DNA from: RGIG1828 sp045586905
GTDB taxonomy: Bacteria > Bacillota > Clostridia > UMGS1810
Assembly: GCA_045586905.1 (NCBI GenBank)
Contig: JAZNBF010000107.1
Coordinates: forward strand, 1-64,000
Length of the DNA stretch: 64,000 nucleotides
Direction of reading: 5' to 3'
A program made the translations under genes and the position numbers. The notes under the pieces were generated by a model. That model saw only the letters and a list, made by a program, of their open reading frames with translations. It was not told the origin of the DNA and ran no database searches. Below, piece after piece: positions 42,364 through 50,698 of the stretch (positions are counted from its first letter, which is position 1; the number at the start of each line of letters is the position of its first letter).

Positions 42364-44619
42364 CTTATTTTCTTCCTTTCTTTTTTTATTGAATTTTATA
42401 AAATTCAGCCGGAGTGCATTCGTTACCACACACACGCTCGACATGCTCATTGCCGCAGCTCCGAACATGGGATTCATCTCCCAGCCGAGTGTGCTTATCC
42501 ACACACCCATTGCCAGTGGTATGCCGATAATGTTATAACAAAATGCCCAAAACAGATTTTCTTTTATATTTTTGATTGTTTTTCTGCTAAGAACAATTGC
42601 GTTATACACATCTGTAAGTCTGCTTCCGGTCACAACAACATCTGCTGCATCAATTGCTATGTCTACTCCTGCGCCTATTGCGATGCCAATGTCAGCTTCA
42701 GTAAGTGCCGGAGCATCGTTTATGCCATCGCCAATCATTGCCACCTTGCTGTTATTTTTCAATTTCTTTATTACATCAGCTTTCTCGTCGGGCATAACCT
42801 CGGCAACAATCTCGTCCACTCTGCATGCCTTGCCGATTGATTCTGCAGTTCTTTTGTTGTCGCCTGTGAGCATCACAGCTTTTATACCCATGTGCCTGAT
42901 TTTTTCAATTGCTTCTATGCTGTCATCTCTCATGGTGTCGGCAATAGCTATAAGTCCAATCACTTTTCCGCCTTGTGCAAAGAGTAGGGGGGTTTTACCT
43001 TCTTGAGACAGTTTTTCAACCTGAGAGGTAAAAGCATCGTCGGGCTCCGCATATTCTTTTATGAATTTTTCGTTGCCTCCACAAATTATGCCTTTTTCAC
43101 TTTCGCCCATAAGCCCCAAACCGGGCTTTATTTCAAATTTCTCAACTTCAAAGGCTTCTGATTTTGTTTCTTTTGCATATTCTACAATAGCTTCCGATAT
43201 AGGATGTTCACTGAGCTTTTCCAGCGAATATGCACATCCTATAAGAGTTTTTTCGTCTGTCCCTTCACTGCACAACACATCTGTCACTTTAGGCTTTCCT
43301 TCAGTTATTGTGCCTGTTTTGTCAAACACACATACCTTGATTTTGCCTGTCACCTCAAGGCTTTCAGCAGTTTTAAAGAGAATGCCTGCCTTTGCGCCGA
43401 CGCCGCTTGCCACCATGATTGCCACCGGTGTTGCAAGACCAAGCGCACACGGACAGCTCACCACAAGCACCGATATTCCCCTTGCCAGAGCAAAGTCAAA
43501 AGGCTTATCCATACATAGCCAAACAATAGCAGTTACCACTGCAATTGCAATCACGCAAGGCACAAACACACCCGACACCTTGTCGGCAATTTTTGCAATT
43601 GGTGCTTTTGAACCCGAGGCATCACTCACCATCTTAATTATCTTCGAAAGCGATGTATCCTCGCCCACGAATATCGCCTTGCATTTTAAGTAACCATATT
43701 TGTTTATTGTAGCAGCCGACACTTTGCAGCCTGCCACTTTGTCAACGGGCATGCTTTCTCCCGTCAGTGCCGATTCGTCAACACTTGAGCTTCCTTCAAT
43801 GACCACTCCGTCTGCTGCAATGCTTTCGCCCGGTTTTACTATAAAAATATCGCCTGTGGCCATGTCACAAGTGTCTATAATAACTTCTTTTCCGTCTCTT
43901 ATGACAGTTGCTTTTTTTGGCGCAAGCTCCATAAGACCTTCGAGTGCACTTGTTGTCTTTCCTTTAGAATATTTTTCAAGCATTTTGCCAAGTGTAATAA
44001 GAGTCAGAATCATTGCCGACGACTCAAAGTAAAGTCCGTGCATATGTTCCATCACAAGAGCGTGATTGTCTGCATTTTTTGCCATGGCAAAAACAACAAA
44101 CACACTGTATATAAAAGCTGCACCCGAACCGAGAGCAACAAGGGTATCCATGTTCGGCGATGCGTGAATCAAAGCTTTAAACCCGCTCACAAAAAAGTGG
44201 TTGTTTATAGCTATCACGCCTATTGTAAGAAGCATCTGCAACATTCCCAAAATCAAAGGATTGTCAGATAGCATCATGGGAAGAGGTAAATTCCACATCG
44301 TATGTCCCATTGAGATATACATCAGCACCATAAGAAGTATTACCGAGGCAATAAATCTTTTTGCTATTTTTCCGGTATCTCTTGATTTTGTTTTTTCTTT
44401 TGCTTTTGCATCGCTGCTATTGGAGAGCTTTGCTCCATAGCCTGCTTTTTCAACGCATGCTATTATTTCTTCTACGGAAGCATTTCCTTCCACCGTCATG
44501 GAATTTGTAAGAAGGTTCACACTGCACGCATTTACTTTATCAAGGGCCGACACAGCTTTTTCAACTCTTGCACTGCACGCCGAACAGCTCATGCCGGTTA
44601 AGTCAAATTTGTTTGTCAT
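42163..44619 (-). CDS. copA: Copper-exporting P1B ATPase with C-terminal CopZ-like domain
   Basis: Copper exporter of 818 residues. In order: N-terminal heavy-metal domain with Cys12-x-x-Cys15 (GMSCSACSARV), membrane helices from about 85, TGES (287-290), the CPC metal site (389-391), phosphorylated Asp433 in DKTGT, His-Pro at 472-473, GDGIND (630-635), two last helices, and then a second heavy-metal domain at 753-818 with Cys764-x-x-Cys767 (GMMCPHCEARV). A metal domain at the C terminus is unusual for CopA and looks like a fused copZ. An internal ATG with its own ribosome site precedes it. CPC plus this context fits Cu+ export; no copper regulator (CsoR or CopY) lies nearby. Confidence 0.95.
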   Translation of the reverse strand: MTNKFDLTGMSCSACSARVEKAVSALDKVNACSVNLLTNSMTVEGNASVEEIIACVEKAGYGAKLSNSSDAKAKEKTKSRDTGKIAKRFIASVILLMVLMYISMGHTMWNLPLPMMLSDNPLILGMLQMLLTIGVIAINNHFFVSGFKALIHASPNMDTLVALGSGAAFIYSVFVVFAMAKNADNHALVMEHMHGLYFESSAMILTLITLGKMLEKYSKGKTTSALEGLMELAPKKATVIRDGKEVIIDTCDMATGDIFIVKPGESIAADGVVIEGSSSVDESALTGESMPVDKVAGCKVSAATINKYGYLKCKAIFVGEDTSLSKIIKMVSDASGSKAPIAKIADKVSGVFVPCVIAIAVVTAIVWLCMDKPFDFALARGISVLVVSCPCALGLATPVAIMVASGVGAKAGILFKTAESLEVTGKIKVCVFDKTGTITEGKPKVTDVLCSEGTDEKTLIGCAYSLEKLSEHPISEAIVEYAKETKSEAFEVEKFEIKPGLGLMGESEKGIICGGNEKFIKEYAEPDDAFTSQVEKLSQEGKTPLLFAQGGKVIGLIAIADTMRDDSIEAIEKIRHMGIKAVMLTGDNKRTAESIGKACRVDEIVAEVMPDEKADVIKKLKNNSKVAMIGDGINDAPALTEADIGIAIGAGVDIAIDAADVVVTGSRLTDVYNAIVLSRKTIKNIKENLFWAFCYNIIGIPLAMGVWISTLGWEMNPMFGAAAMSMSSVCVVTNALRLNFIKFNKKRKEENKMEKIVKIEGMMCPHCEARVKKVLEEIDGVTNAVANHKDKTAVITSVKEIDDNTIKTIIENEGYKII

Positions 44620-44675
44620 TTCTATATGTCACCCCAATCATAATATAAATTTATCAAAATTTTTAACCTTTGTCA

Positions 44676-44713
44676 AATGTAAAAACGGACTTGTTTCAGT
44701 CCGTTTTTACATT
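44676..44713 (-). terminator. Terminator of the OPT transporter gene
   Basis: AATGTAAAAACGGAC and GTCCGTTTTTACATT form a perfect 15-bp stem with an eight-base loop. It lies between the OPT gene and copA, both on the minus strand. Confidence 0.75.
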
Positions 44714-44727
44714 GTAATTCTTTTTTA

Positions 44728-46623
44728 TCAGCCTCTTTTTTTCCACACAGAAAATTTCAAAAGACATAGTATTATAAAGCCAAAAACTACGATAGATCCC
44801 CCATAATACACACCTCGGGGAACATATGATGATATGTCAATAAAACTATCCAGTCCAAAGATTGCAAGGACTGCAAGAACGATACCCACAAGTCCCTCGC
44901 CTGCAATCATTCCTGAGCAAAACAATATGCCATCGTTTATAATTTCTTTTTTTCTGTCTTTCTCAGCTTTTATTTTGTCCAGTATAAGTCTCACCACACC
45001 ACCCACCATAATGCAGGCAGTCAGCTGCACCGGCAGATACACACCGATTGCTAAGGGAAGCACGGGAATTCTCAGCACTTCTGAAAAAATGGCAATGAAT
45101 ACTCCTGCAAACACAAGTGCCCAGGGCAGATTCCCTCCCATAACACCTTCAACAATCATTTTCATCAGCGTAGCCTGAGGAGCTGCAAGCTCCTGCGAAC
45201 CAAAGCCCCATGCCTTGTCCAGTATATACAGTGTGCCACCAATGGCAAGCGAAGCGGCGACCACGCCTATAATCTCGCCTATTTGTTGTTTTTTTGGTGT
45301 TGCACCGAGCAAATATCCGGTTTTTAAATCCTGAGACGTATCGCCTGCAAGCGCCGATATAATGCAGATTATAGAGCCAATGGCAAGGGCGCTTGTCATG
45401 CCTCCGATTCCCGTATTGCCCGTAATTTTCAGTATGAGAGTTGCCACAAGCAGAGTCGCAATAGACATTCCCGACACGGGATTGTTGCTACTTCCAACAA
45501 GACCTACCATTCTTGAGGATACAGTAGCAAAGAAAAATCCAAACACGACTACAATCACTGCCCCCGGAAAACTTACAGGAACAGACGGAATAATCCACAC
45601 CAGAACAGTTAGCACAACTATGGCAATAATCACGACTTTTATATCTATATCTCTTTCTGTACGTTTGTCAGAGGTCACTTTTGCTCCCAGAGCACTTTTA
45701 ATTGCACCGCCAAAGGTTGTCACAATAAGCGGCAATGATTTTATAAGGCTTATTATTCCCCCTGCCGCAAGAGCTCCTGCACCAATATATCTGATGTATG
45801 TTGCCCATATGGCAGCGGCACCTCCGTTTGCATATATCTCTCCCACGGTTTCTCCGGCAGGATACATAATACTCTCAGAGCCAAAAAGCACGATAAGGGG
45901 TATAATAACAAGCCAGCTCAGCACACCACCCGAAAATATATACGATGCAATTCGTGGCCCGCAAATATATCCAACACTGAACACAGCAGGATAAATCTGC
46001 GTGCCGATTTCGCCTCCGTAACCTCTTGTTTCACTTGAAATCTCGCCCGATACAAGCTTTATTCCGTCAATTACAAATTTTAAAAATGCTGAAATCCCCA
46101 TGCCTGCAAACACCGTAGATGCACTCGCCCCCTTGTCTTCGCCTGCAAGGAGCACCTCTGCACAGGCAGTGCCTTCGGGATAGGGCAGAGTAGAGTGCTC
46201 TTTCACAATGAGTGCATTCCTGAGGGGCACCATAAAAAACACGCCGAGCAGACCACCGAGTAGGGCAATGAGCGTTATTTCAATCATTTCAGGTTTTTCT
46301 GTTTTCCCTTCTGCTGCCCACAGAAACAGAGCAGGAAGAGTAAATATCGCACCTGCAGCCACCGATTCTCCTGCCGAGCCGATGGTCTGCACCATGTTGC
46401 TTTCAAGAATTGAGTTTCTTCTGAGAACAATGCGTATCACACCCATGGCTATCACTGCCGCAGGGATAGATGCCGACACAGTCATGCCCACTCTGAGTCC
46501 GAGATATGCATTTGCCGCGCCGAAAATAACTGCCAGCACTATGCCTGTAAAAATTGAAGTGAGTGTAAGCTCTGATGCATGCTTTTCTGATGGAATATAC
46601 GGTTTAAAATCTTTGCTGTTCAT
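44728..46623 (-). CDS. OPT family oligopeptide transporter
   Basis: Polytopic membrane protein of 631 residues in the oligopeptide transporter (OPT/YSL) superfamily. The N terminus shows the family block LTSIFTGIVLAVIFGAANAYLGLRVGMT, with NxxQTIGSAGES-like MVQTIGSAGESVAAG and PYPEGTACAEVL following, and about 14-16 helices. Bacterial members are proton-coupled carriers of small peptides or metal chelates; the substrate is unknown. ATG at 46623 is preceded by a weak AGGAG site. The proximity of metal pumps is suggestive only. Confidence 0.93.
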   Translation of the reverse strand: MNSKDFKPYIPSEKHASELTLTSIFTGIVLAVIFGAANAYLGLRVGMTVSASIPAAVIAMGVIRIVLRRNSILESNMVQTIGSAGESVAAGAIFTLPALFLWAAEGKTEKPEMIEITLIALLGGLLGVFFMVPLRNALIVKEHSTLPYPEGTACAEVLLAGEDKGASASTVFAGMGISAFLKFVIDGIKLVSGEISSETRGYGGEIGTQIYPAVFSVGYICGPRIASYIFSGGVLSWLVIIPLIVLFGSESIMYPAGETVGEIYANGGAAAIWATYIRYIGAGALAAGGIISLIKSLPLIVTTFGGAIKSALGAKVTSDKRTERDIDIKVVIIAIVVLTVLVWIIPSVPVSFPGAVIVVVFGFFFATVSSRMVGLVGSSNNPVSGMSIATLLVATLILKITGNTGIGGMTSALAIGSIICIISALAGDTSQDLKTGYLLGATPKKQQIGEIIGVVAASLAIGGTLYILDKAWGFGSQELAAPQATLMKMIVEGVMGGNLPWALVFAGVFIAIFSEVLRIPVLPLAIGVYLPVQLTACIMVGGVVRLILDKIKAEKDRKKEIINDGILFCSGMIAGEGLVGIVLAVLAIFGLDSFIDISSYVPRGVYYGGSIVVFGFIILCLLKFSVWKKRG

Positions 46624-46732
46624 ATATGCTCCTGTTTCAAAAATTTGGCAGAACAGGTAAAATAAAACACCTATTGCCTTTTAATTGCATTTAATTTATA
46701 ATAAAAGCAGATGATTTAAAGGGGTAATTCGT

Positions 46733-47641
46733 ATGGTATATACTCTCACTCTCAATCCTTGCATAGACTATTTTGTAAACCTTCCCAAATTCAGCGTTTC
46801 TGCCATAAACAGAGCAGAAGATACTGCACTTTTTGCAGGAGGGAAGGGTATAAACGTGTCGGCAGTCCTGAAAGGGCTCGGTGTTAAAAATACTGCGCTT
46901 GGATTTGTCGCAGGTGATACAGGCAAAATGCTTGTTTCGATTCTGTCCAAAACGGGCATAAATTCCGATTTCGCCGAGGTCAAAGAAGGTTTTACCCGTA
47001 TCAATGTCAAAATCAAATCCGACACAGAGACCGAAATCAATGGCAAAGGACCTCAAATCACTAAGGCAGACTTCAGCGCTCTTTTTTCAAAACTTGAAAA
47101 TCTTTCAGAAGGTGACACCATTGTTCTTGCAGGTTCCCTTCCGTCAAATCTTCCGTCCGATACCTATGCAAGCATTATGTCAAGGCTTTCTTCCGAAAGA
47201 GTCCGTGTAATTGTCGACACTACCGGCGCAGCGCTCACATCCTGCCTTGCTCACAGACCTTATATGATAAAACCAAACCACATAGAGCTTGCCGAAATCT
47301 ATGGCAAACCACATCTTTCCCGCGACGAAATCATAGACTGTGCCAAAGACCTTCAGTCAAAGGGTGCTCAGAACGTCCTTGTGTCTATGGGTGGTGACGG
47401 TGCAATTCTTGTCAGAAGTGATGGAGAGGTTTGTTTTTCCGATGCTCCAAAAGGTGAAGTCATAAGCACAATAGGCTCGGGCGATTCCACCGTGGCAGGT
47501 TTTATATATGCAACAGAGCATGGCTTCTCGTCACAAAGCATTCTCGATTTTTCCGTCAGCGCAGGCAGTGCAACTGCTTTCGTGTCAGGTCTTGCAAGTG
47601 CCGAAGAGATCTTTGACATATACAAATCAAAACTAAAATAA
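46733..47641 (+). CDS. PfkB-family 1-phosphofructokinase / tagatose-6-phosphate kinase
   Basis: Sugar-phosphate kinase of 302 residues in the FruK/LacC branch of PfkB. Motifs are GGKGINVSAVL near the N terminus, KPNHIELAE, MGGDGAIL and the catalytic GSGDSTVAGF near residue 252. 1-Phosphofructokinase is the more common annotation in clostridia, but no fruA or fruR is beside it. ATG at 46733 has an AAGGGG site. The gene stands alone between the OPT transporter and the acyltransferase homologue. Confidence 0.88.
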   Translation: MVYTLTLNPCIDYFVNLPKFSVSAINRAEDTALFAGGKGINVSAVLKGLGVKNTALGFVAGDTGKMLVSILSKTGINSDFAEVKEGFTRINVKIKSDTETEINGKGPQITKADFSALFSKLENLSEGDTIVLAGSLPSNLPSDTYASIMSRLSSERVRVIVDTTGAALTSCLAHRPYMIKPNHIELAEIYGKPHLSRDEIIDCAKDLQSKGAQNVLVSMGGDGAILVRSDGEVCFSDAPKGEVISTIGSGDSTVAGFIYATEHGFSSQSILDFSVSAGSATAFVSGLASAEEIFDIYKSKLK

Positions 47642-47814
47642 TACACACCTTTGGTATCTATTGTGCCAATTTTTATAAAAACTATATATCCATTTTCAAA
47701 AGAAAAAAACCACATGTTGATAAAATTTGTCGAAAACTATTGAAAAAACACATTATTTTGTGATACAATGTTAAAAAGGATTTTATAAAACTAAAAAAAT
47801 TAGGAGATTTCTAT

Positions 47815-48663
47815 ATGAAAGAAGGCAGAAAACTAAAAAGCATCGACCCCATGAGCATTGTCGGTATCCACATAATGCCCAGTCGTAACGGTGCTTCAAA
47901 TCAGTTTAATGCAAGTATCGACATCACAGAAACCGAAAAGTTCATTCACGAAAAGAGAGCAGAAGGTGCAAAAGGTCTTGGCATTATGCATGTTATTTTA
48001 GCGGCATATGTCCGTACCACGGCAAGCCACCCGGGCATCAATCGTTTCATCAGAGGCCAGAAGATATATGCCCGCAATAGCGTGGAAATGTGCATGACTA
48101 TCAAGAAAAAGCTCGCTCTCAATGCTCCCGAGACAGTCATTAAAATTTCTGCAACTCCTGAAGACACAATAGACGATATCTACCGGGCTGCAACAAAACT
48201 CATCGAAGAAAACAAGGAAGAACAGGCAGAAAATGGCATGGATGTAGTTGCCAAAATTCTGGCTCATATGCCTCGCATCATTTTAAAATCGGCAGTCTGG
48301 CTGCTCAGGCTTTTCGATTATTTCGGTCTGCTTCCCCGCGCTCTTATCAAAGTAAGTCCGTTTCACGGATCAATGTATATTACCAATGTGGGCTCGCTCG
48401 GCATAGATGCGATTTTCCATCATCTCTACGATTTTGGCAATCTTCCTCTGTTCATTGCAATGGGTAAGAAGCGCACAGAGTATAAGCTCAATTCCGACGG
48501 TACAGTTCAGAAACTTCGTCTTCTCGACATAACAGTAGTTTGTGACGAAAGAATCTGTGATGGTCACTATTATGCTTCTGCTTTTAAAACACTTAAAAAG
48601 CACATTGAAAATCCTGCATCTCTCGATGCAAAACCTGCCAAGGTAGTGTGCGATATCAAATAA
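47815..48663 (+). CDS. Stand-alone 2-oxoacid dehydrogenase E2-like acyltransferase homologue
   Basis: Protein of 282 residues resembling the catalytic domain of lipoate acyltransferases (E2) and chloramphenicol acetyltransferases. The ITNVGSLGI stretch near 189 and the block at 244-250 align with SNLGxxG and DHRxxDG of E2. The catalytic His is replaced: the block reads DERICDG, with Glu245 in its place and a His one residue after it. There is no lipoyl or E1/E3-binding domain and no E1 or E3 gene nearby. A hydrophobic segment (about 155-172) interrupts the fold. Its reaction is unknown. ATG at 47815 has a TAGGAG site. Confidence 0.7.
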   Translation: MKEGRKLKSIDPMSIVGIHIMPSRNGASNQFNASIDITETEKFIHEKRAEGAKGLGIMHVILAAYVRTTASHPGINRFIRGQKIYARNSVEMCMTIKKKLALNAPETVIKISATPEDTIDDIYRAATKLIEENKEEQAENGMDVVAKILAHMPRIILKSAVWLLRLFDYFGLLPRALIKVSPFHGSMYITNVGSLGIDAIFHHLYDFGNLPLFIAMGKKRTEYKLNSDGTVQKLRLLDITVVCDERICDGHYYASAFKTLKKHIENPASLDAKPAKVVCDIK

Positions 48664-48681
48664 AAAATAGGAGACTTTCAA

Positions 48682-49698
48682 ATGAAAAAGCTGATTTTAT
48701 TATTAACAATTTTTGCTCTTGTATTTTCAGTAGCTTGTTCCAAAAACGAAGTCGCAACCGATGTTGAGGTTGACAATCAACAGGTAGAAGAAGCTCCCAA
48801 GCCAAAAAATGAATATTGCAAGCTTATGGCATCAGATGTCCGTCCTGTCGCTGTTATGATCGACAACGATGTTGCTGCATCACGCCCTCAGGCAGGCCTT
48901 GACGATGCATACATGATATATGAAATCGTTGTTGAGGGCGGCGCTTCCCGCATGATGGCACTTTTCAAAAATCACAATGTCGAAAAAGTCGGTCCAATCA
49001 GATCGTCCCGACACTACTTCCTCGACTATGCTTTAGAACACGATGCTATCTACTGTCACGCAGGTTGGAGTCCAAGAGCTCAAGCCGACATCCCATCTCT
49101 CGGTGTAAACAACATAAATGGCATTGAAGGCAATGACGGTACAGTATATTTCAGAGACTATACCTACGACAACACATGGCACAATCTCTATTCAAATGTA
49201 AATAAGCTTTTCGAAAAAGGAACCAAAGAAAAAGGTTACAGAAAAACAACAGATATCAGACACAATCTGTATTCCGATGACGATGTTGTTCCTTCCGATG
49301 CAAAAGATGCACTCCAGCTCAATTTGCCATATTCCACTTTTTACAGAGTAAGCTATACATACAATCCCGAAAAAATGATATACGAAAGATATGTTGACGG
49401 CAAAGCTCATATGTCTCAGTCGGGCAACATTCTTACAGCCAAAAACATCATAATCTATCAGCTTGACAACTTCGACCTCGCCGACGGTCAGAATAAAGGC
49501 CGACAGGATATTGTAAATATTGGTTCGGGTTCAGGCTATTATGTTACAAATGGTAAGGTGGTCGACATTAACTGGTCCAAGCCTTCCCGCACCGGAAAAA
49601 CAACCTATACCACCAAAGACGGTGAGGAGCTTGTTTTAAATCCCGGCAACACCTTCGTTCAGATTATTCCATCCAAAACAACTATTTCAATCGGATAA
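48682..49698 (+). CDS. DUF3048 lipoprotein (YerB-like)
   Basis: Secreted lipoprotein of 338 residues. A signal peptide ends in a lipobox with Cys19 (VFSVAC). The mature part is the DUF3048 fold, with RPVAVMIDN, ARPQ-like SRPQAGLDDA, GPIRSSRHYFLDYA and HAGWSP, and a C-terminal DUF3048_C domain with NGKVVDINWSKPSR and FVQIIP. Similar proteins (YerB) are linked to germination or peptidoglycan in Bacillus, but the function is not established. ATG follows ATAGGAG. A bidirectional terminator closes it. Confidence 0.92.
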   Translation: MKKLILLLTIFALVFSVACSKNEVATDVEVDNQQVEEAPKPKNEYCKLMASDVRPVAVMIDNDVAASRPQAGLDDAYMIYEIVVEGGASRMMALFKNHNVEKVGPIRSSRHYFLDYALEHDAIYCHAGWSPRAQADIPSLGVNNINGIEGNDGTVYFRDYTYDNTWHNLYSNVNKLFEKGTKEKGYRKTTDIRHNLYSDDDVVPSDAKDALQLNLPYSTFYRVSYTYNPEKMIYERYVDGKAHMSQSGNILTAKNIIIYQLDNFDLADGQNKGRQDIVNIGSGSGYYVTNGKVVDINWSKPSRTGKTTYTTKDGEELVLNPGNTFVQIIPSKTTISIG

Positions 49699-49710
49699 TT
49701 TATATCACAC

Positions 49711-49742
49711 AAAAAAACCTCTGCAATAGCAGAGGTTTTTTT
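49711..49742. terminator. Bidirectional terminator
   Basis: AAAAAAACCTCTGC and GCAGAGGTTTTTTT form a 14-bp stem with an AATA loop, between convergent genes. Confidence 0.88.
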
Positions 49743-49746
49743 AATA

Positions 49747-50535
49747 CTATCTTCTTTTTTGCCTGCAAAAATCTGTTGGTGACATTCCTGTTTTTTCTTT
49801 GAATTTCCTTGAAAAATAATGAACAGAAGAAAAACCGCATATTTGGCTGGTTTCGGTAACAGATGTATGATTATACTGCATAAGCGTGATGGCTTTTTCG
49901 ATTCTTGCTCTCGTAAGGTCTTCTATTGGTGTGATTTTGAAAAATCTTTTATACAATATGCAAAATCGACTCAGCGAATAGTTTGCTCTTTTTGCTATTT
50001 CTTCAAGCACTATTTTCTGGTCAAGATTTGAAAGCATATATTTTCTTGCTTTGTTTATCTCTTCAAAAAAGTGATTTTTTGTTTTTTGCTTGTTTTCATA
50101 TTGCCTTCCAAGGTCGATAATCATATCAGACACCAGTGCGTCAATTTTTTCTTTATAGCAAGTGTTTGTCAGAAGCTTCTCTTTTTCTATTTCTTTTATA
50201 TACGGAAATATTATGCTGTGATCATCAATGTAGAAAGGAGTGTTGAGAGGCAGATTAAAACTTTTAATGATTTTTTCAAATACCTCACCTCTGAAAAAAA
50301 TCCAGTCATTCGAAAACGGCTCATCATAAGTTCCGTGACCGGCAGGACAGTGGGGCGGATTTATAATATAATTAAATTTTTCACCCATTTCCTTTTTGCC
50401 GTCTTTCAGATATATAAATTTTGTTTTGAAAAACATAAGTAAAAAATATTCATCCTCTTCTCCCTCACGTGCAATATAGGGGCTCGTGGTGTTAACCGAG
50501 TCTACACCGCAATATCTGACTGTTTTCATAATCAT
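49747..50535 (-). CDS. AraC-family transcriptional regulator 1
   Basis: Regulator of 262 residues: an N-terminal cupin-like sugar-sensing domain (about 10-130) and a C-terminal double helix-turn-helix (about 162-262) with LEEIAKRANYSLSRFCILYKRFF and the second-helix signature ICGFSSVHYFSRKFKEKTG. It is divergent from the large lyase gene across a 163-bp gap and most likely regulates it. The start ATG is preceded by GAGGTGATGG; an ATG two codons later is also possible. Confidence 0.92.
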   Translation of the reverse strand: MIMKTVRYCGVDSVNTTSPYIAREGEEDEYFLLMFFKTKFIYLKDGKKEMGEKFNYIINPPHCPAGHGTYDEPFSNDWIFFRGEVFEKIIKSFNLPLNTPFYIDDHSIIFPYIKEIEKEKLLTNTCYKEKIDALVSDMIIDLGRQYENKQKTKNHFFEEINKARKYMLSNLDQKIVLEEIAKRANYSLSRFCILYKRFFKITPIEDLTRARIEKAITLMQYNHTSVTETSQICGFSSVHYFSRKFKEKTGMSPTDFCRQKRR

Positions 50536-50698
50536 ACCATCACCTCAGCACAATATTATCACAAACAAAAAGAAAATGCAAATATAAAAGTATTTTCTAA
50601 AGACTTTCCGAACTGATAATGATAAACTTATATTATAATGCGTTTTTTAATAACAGAAAAGTGTAAATATTGTATTCAAAAAGAAAGGATGAATTAAA

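Noticed and set aside
43061..43693. Open frame antisense to copA
   Set aside because: It runs through the CPC and DKTGT coding region of copA and has no ribosome site.
45362..45994. Open frame antisense to the OPT transporter
   Set aside because: Low-complexity Thr/Ile/Pro-rich translation opposite membrane helices, with no start signal.
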